NCBI GenBank assembly: GCA_036704125.1 | Contig: DATNQI010000062.1 | Coordinates: forward strand, 1 to 64,000 | DNA from: Pantanalinema sp. | GTDB lineage: Bacteria > Cyanobacteriota > Sericytochromatia > S15B-MN24 > UBA4093 | DNA: 64,000 nucleotides | Reading direction: 5' to 3' | Shown: piece after piece, positions 57,173 to 64,000 of the stretch | Numbering within the stretch: position 1 is the first letter of the stretch | Layout of the letters: every line of letters starts with the position of its first letter | Program-made: the position numbers and the translations under genes | The notes under the pieces: generated by a model | Seen by the model: the letters and a program-made list of their open reading frames with translations, nothing else | Told to the model about the DNA's origin: nothing | Databases searched by the model: none

Positions 57173-57316
57173 ATGTTCGCTCAACTGGGCGGGTGGCTGG
57201 ATCAGGTGATCCGCGCGACTCCGCCGCTGGTACAAGACAACGCCTTTGCGATCGCCTGGACCTGCGTGGCCCTTTACGCCGTGCGGACCTTCATGCGCTG
57301 GGGAATGCCCTATTAA
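57173..57316 (+). CDS. 47-residue single-helix protein
   Basis: Unrecognised small protein (MFAQLGGWLDQVIRATPPLV start) with one possible membrane helix (FAIAWTCVALYAVRTF). It is supported by a near-perfect RBS, AGGAGGTG 5 nt before the ATG, and by a strong hairpin right after the stop. It sits alone between the lipoprotein and the helicase gene. The upstream 56964-57172 stretch holds an AT-rich patch with no recognised gene. Confidence 0.6.
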   Translation: MFAQLGGWLDQVIRATPPLVQDNAFAIAWTCVALYAVRTFMRWGMPY

Positions 57317-57317
57317 T

Positions 57318-57351
57318 CATCCCCCGAGCCCTTGGCAGGGCTCGGGGGATG
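57318..57351. terminator. Terminator after the 47-residue protein gene
   Basis: CATCCCCCGAGCCCT (57318-57332) with 57337-57351, loop TGGC, 1 nt after the stop, then TTCCG. The T-tract is weak. Confidence 0.7.
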
Positions 57352-57436
57352 TTCCGCTAACCCTGCCCCCTGGTGGACTTGCGCACGGATGCGCTGATGC
57401 CGCGAAGGGCAGGGATGCCCGAGAGCGGCTCGGGGC

Positions 57437-57466
57437 AGGGGTGGGGGGATAAAATCAGGTTCCTTA
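57437..57466. repeat. G-rich repeat, copy 2
   Basis: AGGGGTGGGGGGAT followed by AAAATCAGGTTCCTTA at the helicase 3' end. It recurs in the globin/esterase intergenic region (17500-17524 and minus strand of 17556-17569). It contains the helicase stop codon. Confidence 0.55.
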
Positions 57467-60136
57467 GAACACTTCCTTCACGATGTCGCGGTCCAAGAGC
57501 TCCGCCGCCTCGCGCGCTCGCGCCCGGAACGTCTCGCCCAGCCCCGGGATCTCGCGGAACTGCTGGAGCATGTCGATCACCTGGCGAAGGTGCCGCACCA
57601 GCTGCCCCTCGTCGATCCCCGAGGCCTCGACGATCGGCGCCCACTCCATCCCCTCGGCCCAGGCCTGGGTCAGCCCCACGTAGTCGGGCACCAGGTAGAT
57701 CGGCTGCTCGATCTCGGACTCGAGCATCCTCTTGCCGAGGCGCTTGGCATCCTTGGCCAGCCGCTCGAAGAGCAGGTGAAGCCCCGGATCGAACTTGAGC
57801 CCGCGCCAGGCTTGCCGCCCGCGCACGGGTTCGGCGACCAGCGCGCTGGTCGCCGCCGCGAGCTTCACGGGCTCGAGCCCCTCGAGCATCCCCGAGGCGA
57901 GGGCCTCGGCCACCACCAGCTCGTTGGTCGTTCGCACGCTCGCAAGCGCCTGGCCCCGGGCCAGCAGCTCCCGCCCGCGCAGGAAGCCCGTCTCCTCCAG
58001 GAACCTCGAGAGCTTCAGGAAGCCCCGCCAGTGGTTGGAGTGGAGGACGTCGATCTCCTTGGCGAAGCGCCCGAGCTCCTGACCCAGGACGCGGCGATCG
58101 CGCACCGCCTCCTGGCAGGCCTTGCGCACCTTGCAGCTGGTGCATGGGAAGCGCTCGAGCTCCTGGTTGATCTCCTTGAGCTTCGCCTTGGCCTTGAGGA
58201 TCTCGGGCGGCTCGGTGATCGGCTTGACCATCGCCTCCAGGTCCAGGCCGCTGCGGGCGATCCACTCGTGCCATGTCGGCCGGTAATCCCCGGGGGTGTG
58301 CTGCTGCATGTAGCTGATGCGGCCGGCCTTGACCACCACCTCCTCGGGGATGGTCGTCACGGGCTCGGCGGGCAGCACCATGACCAGGTGACGGCCCCCC
58401 AGGCGAGTGATCGAGGGGGTCTCGAGCAGCACCGAGTAGTGCACGTCGCCGCTCTTGACCGGCTGAACGTCGAGCAGCACCCCGAGCTCGGGGCCCGCGG
58501 CCCCCGGCGGGTGGACCAGAAGCCAAGCGCCGAAGGGAGCCTTGACGAGCTGCGAGACGGCCGACTGGCGCGACACGTACTGCCTGGAGCTCTCCATGCC
58601 CGCCATGCGCTTGCGCAGGCTCTCGCGGTCGTTGCGCAAGAGCTTGAGCCGCTCGAGCAGCTCCATGCGCTCCTTGGTCTCGTCGAAGGGGCAGCGAGAG
58701 TCGAGGGCATCGAGGCGCTCCTGGGTCCTGCGCTGGCGGTCGAACAGGCTCGAGACCGCCCCCGAGCTCTGGAACTGGGCGAAGCTCTGCTCGACGATCT
58801 TGCGCGCCTGGTCCGGCTCGTAGCGCTGGGTCAGGTTCGCCACCATGTTGAAGTTGAGGGTGAAGCGGCTCTTGAGGGGCTCGGCCTGGCTCGTCGCCAG
58901 GTGCGCCACCTCCATGGGCGAGTAGCGGTGGCTCGACACCACGACCCCGTAGCCCACCTCGTCCATGCCGCGGCGCCCGGCGCGGCCCGTCATCTGCTGG
59001 AACTCGGAGACCGTGAGCACCCGGTGGCCCTCGTCGGTGCGCTTGATGATGCTCGAGATCACCACCGTCTTGGCCGGCATGTTGATGCCCGCCGCCAGGG
59101 TCTCGGTCGCGAACACCACCTTGATGAGCGCCCGCTGGAACAATCGCTCGATCAGGTACTTGAGCGGCGGCAAGAGGCCCGCGTGGTGCGGCGCGACCCC
59201 GTAAGGCAGCAGATCCAGCCACTTCTTGGTGGCATGGGAGGCGAGCATCCCGGGAGTCTGGCGGACCGCCGCCTCGACCATGTGTATGATCCGCTGGCGC
59301 TCCTCGGGCGTCGTCAGGGCAAGATCCGCGTTGATCACGTCGCGGGCCTGCTCCTCGCAGCCCATGCGGCTGAAGATGAAGTAGATCGCAGGCAGCATCT
59401 CCTTGTTCTGGAGATCCTTGACCACGTCCACCGGCTCGGGAGGGGCCACCCAGCCCTCGTCGTCGCCGAAGCGCTTGACGGCGAGCTTGCCGCTGGACGA
59501 GAAGAGCTTCTTGACGTTGGGGGAGGCCACGTAGCTCTCGAGCGGGACCGGCCGCTCGGCGTGGTACACCACCTTCATGGGCTTGTGGACCGTGCCGACC
59601 CAGGTGGCCAGCTCCTCGGCGTTGGGGATGGTCGCCGAGAGGGCCGTGACCGAGGTGTGCTTGTTGAGGAAGACGATCGTCTCCTCCCACACCGTCCCGC
59701 GCCCCTCGCTGCCGAGGTAGTGGGCCTCGTCCAGGACCACGTGCGACACGTCCGCCACCCGCGCGGGATCCGCGTGCAGGATGTTCCGCAAAATTTCGGT
59801 GGTCATCACCAGCACCGGGGCCTCGGGCTCGAGGACCACGTCGCCCGTGATCAGGCCGACCTGGCCGGGCAGGGCGGCCTTGAGGTCGCGGTACTTCTGA
59901 TTGGAGAGGGCCTTGAGCGGCGTGGTGTAGATGCAGCGCGTCTTGGACTCGAGGGCGAGGTAGACGGCGAACTCGGCCACCACGGTCTTGCCCGAGCCGG
60001 TGGGGGCCGAGACCAGCACGGATCGCCCGCTCGCGAGGGCCTCCATCGCCTCGACCTGGAAGGGGTCGAGGGGGAACTTCTGGGTCCTGGCGAAGGCGGC
60101 GACGAGCGCCTTGGGGTCCGTAGCGGGCATGGTCAT
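57464..60136 (-). CDS. Ski2/Mtr4-like DEAD/DEAH-box helicase with DSHCT domain
   Basis: A 890-residue superfamily 2 helicase, like HelY of actinobacteria and its cyanobacterial relatives. Walker A VSAPTGSGKTVVAEFAVYL (about 45), Walker B VVLDEAHYLG, SATIPNAEEL, motif VI QMTGRAGRRGMDEVGYGVV, a central beta-barrel/KOW-like segment and the C-terminal DSHCT region (ELVVAEALASGMLEGLEPVK..., FLKLSRFLEETGFL, PIVEASGIDEGQLVRHLRQ). CTSCKVRKAC may bind zinc. ATG 60136 with GAAAGG is chosen; the frame to 60613 overlaps RNase HII antisense. Probably acts on RNA. Confidence 0.9.
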   Translation of the reverse strand: MTMPATDPKALVAAFARTQKFPLDPFQVEAMEALASGRSVLVSAPTGSGKTVVAEFAVYLALESKTRCIYTTPLKALSNQKYRDLKAALPGQVGLITGDVVLEPEAPVLVMTTEILRNILHADPARVADVSHVVLDEAHYLGSEGRGTVWEETIVFLNKHTSVTALSATIPNAEELATWVGTVHKPMKVVYHAERPVPLESYVASPNVKKLFSSSGKLAVKRFGDDEGWVAPPEPVDVVKDLQNKEMLPAIYFIFSRMGCEEQARDVINADLALTTPEERQRIIHMVEAAVRQTPGMLASHATKKWLDLLPYGVAPHHAGLLPPLKYLIERLFQRALIKVVFATETLAAGINMPAKTVVISSIIKRTDEGHRVLTVSEFQQMTGRAGRRGMDEVGYGVVVSSHRYSPMEVAHLATSQAEPLKSRFTLNFNMVANLTQRYEPDQARKIVEQSFAQFQSSGAVSSLFDRQRRTQERLDALDSRCPFDETKERMELLERLKLLRNDRESLRKRMAGMESSRQYVSRQSAVSQLVKAPFGAWLLVHPPGAAGPELGVLLDVQPVKSGDVHYSVLLETPSITRLGGRHLVMVLPAEPVTTIPEEVVVKAGRISYMQQHTPGDYRPTWHEWIARSGLDLEAMVKPITEPPEILKAKAKLKEINQELERFPCTSCKVRKACQEAVRDRRVLGQELGRFAKEIDVLHSNHWRGFLKLSRFLEETGFLRGRELLARGQALASVRTTNELVVAEALASGMLEGLEPVKLAAATSALVAEPVRGRQAWRGLKFDPGLHLLFERLAKDAKRLGKRMLESEIEQPIYLVPDYVGLTQAWAEGMEWAPIVEASGIDEGQLVRHLRQVIDMLQQFREIPGLGETFRARAREAAELLDRDIVKEVF

Positions 60137-60213
60137 GGGCGCGCCTTTCTCGAGTTTTTGCGCAGTGTAGCACGCGCTCTCCCGCACGCCAAGCCATCTT
60201 TCGGGCAATACGC

Positions 60214-60219
60214 TAAAAT
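60214..60219 (+). promoter_or_regulatory. -10-like element before RNase HII
   Basis: TAAAAT 7 nt before the ATG at 60227, fitting a leaderless transcript. No Shine-Dalgarno. Confidence 0.4.
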
Positions 60220-60226
60220 GGCCGCT

Positions 60227-60886
60227 ATGCGCGACGACATGTGGAGCATCGAGCAGAGTTTCTGGGCGAGGGGCGATCGCCACCTGGCCGGGCTGGACGA
60301 GGTGGGGCGCGGCCCCCTGGTGGGGGCGGTGGTGGCCGCCTGCGTGGTGCTTCCCGGGCCCGACCATCCCGCCTTCGAACAGAGCAGGCTGCGCCTGACG
60401 GGCCTCACCGATTCCAAGAAGCTGAGCAAAGCGCGGCGCGACCACTTCGCCTCGGTGGTCAAGGAGGTCGCCCTCGCCTGGGCGATCGCCGAGTGCTCCG
60501 CCGAGGAGATCGACCGCCTCAACATCCTGAAGGCCTCGCACGAAGCCATGGCCCGCGCCCTGCGCCGGGTCCGAAAGACCCTCAAGCCCGAGCGGCTCCT
60601 GGTGGACGGGCACCTGAAGATCAAGGGGATCCGGGCCAAGCAGGAGGCCCTGGTCAAGGGGGATTCACGGTCCATGTCGATCGCGGCCGCCTCGGTGATC
60701 GCCAAGGTCCACCGCGACGCCCAGATGGTCGCGCTTCACGCGAAGTACCCCGTCTACGGCTTCGACCGGCACAAGGGGTACCCGACAGCGGAGCACCTGG
60801 ACGCGATCGCCGCGCACGGCCTCACGCCTCACCACCGCCAGAGCTTCGGCCCCTGCCGAACGCTCTCGGAATCGCGCGAAGGCTAA
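60227..60886 (+). CDS. rnhB: Ribonuclease HII
   Basis: Removes RNA from RNA-DNA hybrids and single ribonucleotides. The 219-residue protein has the motif HLAGLDEVGRGPLVGAVVAA with two acidic residues, TGLTDSKKLSK, LLVDGHLKIKG and SMSIAAASVIAKVHRD; all catalytic Asp/Glu positions are present. Three in-frame ATGs exist at 60218, 60227 and 60239; 60227 fits the -10-like TAAAAT and is preferred. It is convergent with the C39-like gene, sharing 4 bp. Confidence 0.93.
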   Translation: MRDDMWSIEQSFWARGDRHLAGLDEVGRGPLVGAVVAACVVLPGPDHPAFEQSRLRLTGLTDSKKLSKARRDHFASVVKEVALAWAIAECSAEEIDRLNILKASHEAMARALRRVRKTLKPERLLVDGHLKIKGIRAKQEALVKGDSRSMSIAAASVIAKVHRDAQMVALHAKYPVYGFDRHKGYPTAEHLDAIAAHGLTPHHRQSFGPCRTLSESREG

Positions 60887-61779
60887 GCCCCGAGCGAGAT
60901 CAGGCCGTAGGCGCCGCGCTGGGCCTGGGCCTTGGTGAACTGCGCCACCGTGATCGACATGGGCCCCTTCGGGTTCGCCGGATCGTGCATGTAGACGCGG
61001 CCGTTCTCCACCTTGGTGACGACCGTGTAGTGCCCCGAGGTCGAATTCGGGAAGAGGTAGCTCGGGCGCAGATGGGCGATGACCAGGCGGCCCTTGGCCA
61101 GCTCGGCCTTGAGCTTTTCCAGGCCCCCGTAGAGCACGGCGGAATCGAGGCCGTAGCTCTTGGCGCCCTTGACGAGCTGGTCGTAGCTCGTGCCGTTGTA
61201 CTCGCTGGCGTTGCTGGTGCCGGCCCCCATGCGGCGGCGGGTGTCCTCGATGGCCGAATTGGCGTTGCCTGGCGTGACACTACGCTTGCCGAAAGCTTCG
61301 GCGACGATCGTCAGGCTCGCCGGGCCGCAGTTGCCGTTGGCGCGCGACGCGTCCTCGCCCGTGTTCGAGGCGCTGCGGTACTGGGAGACGAAGGTGCCGC
61401 CGCCGACGTTCGGCTTGGCGGCCGCCTTCGGGGCGGGCTTCGGCAGCTCGGGAGGCTTGGGCTGGGCCGCAGGCTTGGGCTCGGGCTTCGGCTGGGCCGC
61501 AGGCTTTTTCTCGGGCACGGGCTTCGGCTTCACGACCTGGCCCAGGCGATCGACCAGCGTATCGAGTTTCTCGAACAGCTGCTTCAGGCCCGCCGACGGC
61601 TGAATGACCGCCGCCTGATTCACGGCCGGGCTCGGCTGGACAGCCGCCTGGTGCAGGTGAAGCCGATCGAGCAAGGCATCGTAGCCGGCCGCCGAGGGGG
61701 CCCCGGCGGCAGGCGCGGGAGCGGCGGTGAAAGCGGCATGCCGCCTTGCGGTCTGTGAAAAGGCTTGGATGGTCGACAT
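60883..61779 (-). CDS. C39-like (papain-fold) peptidase with Pro/Lys-rich linker
   Basis: A 298-residue protein. The first 125 residues are Ala/Pro/Lys-rich (PKPVPEKKPAAQPKPEPKPA), with no typical hydrophobic signal peptide. The C-terminal domain has the C39-like triad: Cys in ANGNCGPASLTIVAEAFG (about 151), His in STSGHYTVVTKV (about 248) and Asp in VYMHDPANPKGP (about 265). Such domains cut leader or cell-envelope peptides. How it is exported, if at all, is unclear. It is convergent with rnhB. Confidence 0.75.
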   Translation of the reverse strand: MSTIQAFSQTARRHAAFTAAPAPAAGAPSAAGYDALLDRLHLHQAAVQPSPAVNQAAVIQPSAGLKQLFEKLDTLVDRLGQVVKPKPVPEKKPAAQPKPEPKPAAQPKPPELPKPAPKAAAKPNVGGGTFVSQYRSASNTGEDASRANGNCGPASLTIVAEAFGKRSVTPGNANSAIEDTRRRMGAGTSNASEYNGTSYDQLVKGAKSYGLDSAVLYGGLEKLKAELAKGRLVIAHLRPSYLFPNSTSGHYTVVTKVENGRVYMHDPANPKGPMSITVAQFTKAQAQRGAYGLISLGA

Positions 61780-61885
61780 GGCTTCCCCCCAGGAGTCGGC
61801 TTCCTCGAATTATCGGGGGGGAGGACGCAGAATCGGTAATCCATCGATTAAGCTTCGGCTATCTTTCGACGAATTTCCACCGCTC

Positions 61886-61930
61886 CCCGCAAAAAGGCCC
61901 CGCAGCGCTGCTGCGGGGCCTTTTTGCGGG
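61886..61930. terminator. 21-bp perfect bidirectional terminator between kbl and the C39-like gene
   Basis: CCCGCAAAAAGGCCCCGCAGC (61886-61906, given as arm) with 61910-61930, loop GCT. Each arm carries five A or T next to the GC core, so it works in both directions. 18 nt from the kbl stop. Confidence 0.9.
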
Positions 61931-61947
61931 ATGTAATCGGAACGCGG

Positions 61948-63150
61948 CTAGCGCGCGCCGACCTGGGAGATGATGCCCATCTCGGTGCCGACCTGCTCGA
62001 ACACGGAAAGCGCCCGGTCCAGCTCCTCGCGGGTGTGGGCGGCGGTGACGATGGTGCGCACGCGGCTCTTGTCGTTGGCGACCGTCGGGAAGCCGATCCC
62101 CTGCGCGAAGACGCCGTTGGCGAAGAGGCGATCCGAGAACTGCATCGCGCGCGCCCCGTCGCCCACGATGACCGGGGTGATGGGCGTCTCGGAGCCCGCG
62201 GTGTCGAAGCCCAGGCGCTCGAGACCCGCCTTGAAGTAGCGGGTGTTGTCCCAGAGGCGCTCCATGAGGGTGGGGTCCTCCTGCAGGAGGTCGAAGGCCG
62301 CCAGGGCCGCCGCCGTGACGGCGGGCGGGTGGGAGGTCGAGAAGAGGAAGGGGCGCGCCTTGAGGATCAGGTACTCGATCAGCGTGCGCGAGCCCGCCAC
62401 GTAGCCGCCGAGGCAGCCGATGGCCTTGGAGAGGGTCCCCACCTGGATGTGGACCCGGCCGTGAAGCCCGAAGTGATCGACCGTGCCGCGGCCCTGGTGG
62501 CCCAGCACGCCCGACGAGTGGGCGTCATCGACCATGATGATGGCCTTGTGCTGCTCGGCGACCTCGACGATGTCCGCCAGGGGGGCGATGTCGCCGTCCA
62601 TCGAGAAGACGCCATCGGTGATGACCAGGGTGCGGCGGTAGTTGCCCTCGACCTCAGCCAGCACCCGGCGCAGGTCCGCCACGTCCTTGTGCTTGAAGAC
62701 GGCGATCTTGGCGCGGCTCAGGCGGCAACCGTCGATGATGCTCGCGTGGTTGAGCTCGTCGGAGACGATCACGTCCTCCTTGCCGAGCACCGCCGACACG
62801 GTTCCCGAGTTGGCGGTGAAGCCCGACTGGAAGACCAGGGCCGCCTCCGTGTGCTTGAAGGCCGCGATCTTGGCCTCGAGCTCCACGTGCTGGCTCATGG
62901 TGCCCGCGATGGTGCGCACCGATCCCGAGCCCGCGCCGAAGCGGTCGATGGCCTCGTGGGCCGCCTTCATCAGCTTGGGGTGGGTGGTCAGGCCCAGGTA
63001 GTTGTTGGAGCTGAGGTTGACGACCTCCTGGTGATCGAAGCAGGCCTCCGCCTGCTGCATGCCCTCGAGCACGCGGGGCATCCGGTACAGGCCCCGGTCC
63101 TTGAGGTCTTGCAGCTCGTCGGCCAGGTAGCCGAAGGGATCGTAGCTCAT
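61948..63150 (-). CDS. kbl: 2-amino-3-ketobutyrate CoA ligase (glycine C-acetyltransferase)
   Basis: A PLP enzyme converting 2-amino-3-ketobutyrate and CoA to glycine and acetyl-CoA (400 residues). Family marks: [46 protein letters not shown], and the PLP-Lys in [14 protein letters not shown] (about 240). It is of the alpha-oxoamine synthase group (like BioF); the neighbouring tdh supports the Kbl role. AGGAGAAA precedes the ATG, 30 nt after tdh. Confidence 0.9.
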   Translation of the reverse strand: MSYDPFGYLADELQDLKDRGLYRMPRVLEGMQQAEACFDHQEVVNLSSNNYLGLTTHPKLMKAAHEAIDRFGAGSGSVRTIAGTMSQHVELEAKIAAFKHTEAALVFQSGFTANSGTVSAVLGKEDVIVSDELNHASIIDGCRLSRAKIAVFKHKDVADLRRVLAEVEGNYRRTLVITDGVFSMDGDIAPLADIVEVAEQHKAIIMVDDAHSSGVLGHQGRGTVDHFGLHGRVHIQVGTLSKAIGCLGGYVAGSRTLIEYLILKARPFLFSTSHPPAVTAAALAAFDLLQEDPTLMERLWDNTRYFKAGLERLGFDTAGSETPITPVIVGDGARAMQFSDRLFANGVFAQGIGFPTVANDKSRVRTIVTAAHTREELDRALSVFEQVGTEMGIISQVGAR

Positions 63151-63180
63151 CGTTTCTCCTATTAGTGGAACGGCCGCGCT

Positions 63181-64000
63181 CTAGGGGGTCAGGACGATCT
63201 TGCCGCAGTTGCCCGAGACCATCAGCGCCATGGCCTCGTCGATCTGCGAAAGGGACATGCGGTGGGTGATCATGGGGCTCAGGTCGATCCGGCGCGCGTT
63301 GAGGAAGTTGGCGACCTGGTACCAGGTGTCCATCATCTTGCGGCCCGTGATGCCCTGCACCGTGACCCCGCGCATGACGATGTCGTTGGCCACGTCGAGG
63401 GTGACGGGCTTGCCGGGCAGGCCCAGGATCGAGTAGCGGCCGCCGGCGCGGATCATCTTGAAGGCGTCGTTCATGGCCCGCTCGTTGCCCGACATCTCGC
63501 AGACCACGTCCACGCCGCCCGGCACCTCCGCCAGCACCCGGGCGATCGCATCCTCCTCGTCGGCCTTGATGGCGAGGGTCGCCCCCATCTTGAGCGCGAG
63601 GTCCAGCCGGTAGGCGTTGAGGTCGATGGCGATGACGGCGCCCGCCCCGGCGGCCCTGGCCACGGCGCAGGCGAGGATCCCCGTGGGACCGCAGCCGCTC
63701 ACGACCACCGTGCGGCCCGCCACGTCGCCCGCGAGCACCGTGTGGACGGCGTTGCCCAGGGGCTCCTGCACCGGCGCCCACTCCAGGGGCAGGTCGGGCG
63801 AGTTGAACCAGAGGTTCGCCTCGGGCACGACCACGTACTCGGCGAAGCAGCCCTGGATGTCCACCCCCAGGATGGTGGTGTTGGCGCAGACGTGCGCCAG
63901 GCCTGTCCGGCATTGGTAGCAGTGGCCGCAGACCACGTGGGTCTCGGCCGAGACGAAGTCGCCGACCTTGGCGGTCTTGACCTGCTCGCCCACGGCGACG
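63181..64000 (-). CDS. tdh: L-threonine 3-dehydrogenase, 5'-truncated by window end
   Basis: Zn-dependent oxidation of threonine to 2-amino-3-ketobutyrate, the substrate of Kbl. The frame is open to the right edge; about 272 C-terminal residues are visible of the usual 340. Marks are VGDFVSAETHVVCGHCYQCRTG with a structural-zinc Cys cluster, QEPLGNAVHTVL, the NAD fold VVVSGCGPTGILACAVA and VVCEMSGNERAM, GGRYSILGLPG, and VQGITGRKMMDTWYQ. It forms an operon with kbl. Confidence 0.9.
   Translation of the reverse strand, partial: VAVGEQVKTAKVGDFVSAETHVVCGHCYQCRTGLAHVCANTTILGVDIQGCFAEYVVVPEANLWFNSPDLPLEWAPVQEPLGNAVHTVLAGDVAGRTVVVSGCGPTGILACAVARAAGAGAVIAIDLNAYRLDLALKMGATLAIKADEEDAIARVLAEVPGGVDVVCEMSGNERAMNDAFKMIRAGGRYSILGLPGKPVTLDVANDIVMRGVTVQGITGRKMMDTWYQVANFLNARRIDLSPMITHRMSLSQIDEAMALMVSGNCGKIVLTP

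Noticed and set aside
57590-60886. Open reading frame of 1098 codons on the + strand across the helicase gene
   Set aside because: It is antisense to the clearly coding Ski2-like helicase; only its last 219 codons (RNase HII) are real. Long antisense frames are common at this GC content.
1-64000. tRNA, rRNA, insertion sequences, integrases, toxin-antitoxin or defence genes
   Set aside because: Looked for on both strands by motif and by translated products; none was recognised.

Overview
This is a very GC-rich chromosomal window from a diderm bacterium. The outer membrane is implied by a secretin, an Mla/MCE lipid-transport operon, several lipoproteins and a probable beta-barrel. The block yggS(pipY)-sepF-proC-ylmG is the cell-division/proline cluster typical of Cyanobacteria, Firmicutes and Actinobacteria. 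Together with diderm features, a Rho factor and no photosynthesis genes, it suggests a non-photosynthetic relative of Cyanobacteria (Sericytochromatia/Vampirovibrionia-like). That placement is an inference of moderate to low confidence. No rRNA, tRNA, CRISPR, IS or phage genes were recognised.

Layout. 1-5.4 kb: 3' part of trmB, a HAD nucleotidase, a UbiB/ABC1 kinase, and a two-gene unit of a lipoprotein subtilase plus a small lipoprotein. 5.5-7.9 kb: yggS-sepF-proC-ylmG. 8-10.2 kb: rho with a long repetitive N-terminal extension, a good sigma70-type promoter and a possible leader peptide. 10.3-19.8 kb: LysM/M23 protein, MASE1-PAS histidine kinase, arginase, nadA, LMW phosphatase divergent from a truncated globin, an esterase and a HI0933-type flavoprotein. 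20.1-28.4 kb: a Tad/Flp pilus operon (flp, tadE, cpaB, cpaC, tadG, cpaE, cpaF, tadB, tadC). 28.4-43.0 kb: the most unusual region, an array of exported paralogues (two transcription directions) sharing an N-terminal 'YxEYTY' region and a C-terminal module with EF-hand-like loops. Near its left end are a P-loop/TPR/SARP-type regulator and a small beta-barrel candidate; at its right end is an unrelated exported protein with a Lys-Asp tract. 43-48 kb: dCMP deaminase, a large unknown lipoprotein and two NHL-repeat lipoproteins. 48.4-52.8 kb: a second, reduced Tad set (TadZ-like, TadB-like, TadC-like) without ATPase, secretin or pilin, then a small protein and a MshEN-like protein. 52.9-56.3 kb: an Mla/MCE operon with two permease genes. 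56.4-64 kb: a Gly/Thr-rich lipoprotein, a 47-residue protein, a Ski2-like helicase, RNase HII, a C39-like peptidase, and the kbl-tdh threonine degradation pair (tdh cut by the window end).

The likely working units are the pilus operon with the neighbouring exported calcium-binding-like proteins and their regulator, and a second incomplete pilus inner-membrane module. Gene ends are often marked by long perfect GC hairpins, several without a T-tract. Several genes carry a -10-like hexamer 6-7 nt before the start codon, which points to leaderless mRNAs. No gene-free stretch exceeds 300 bases.
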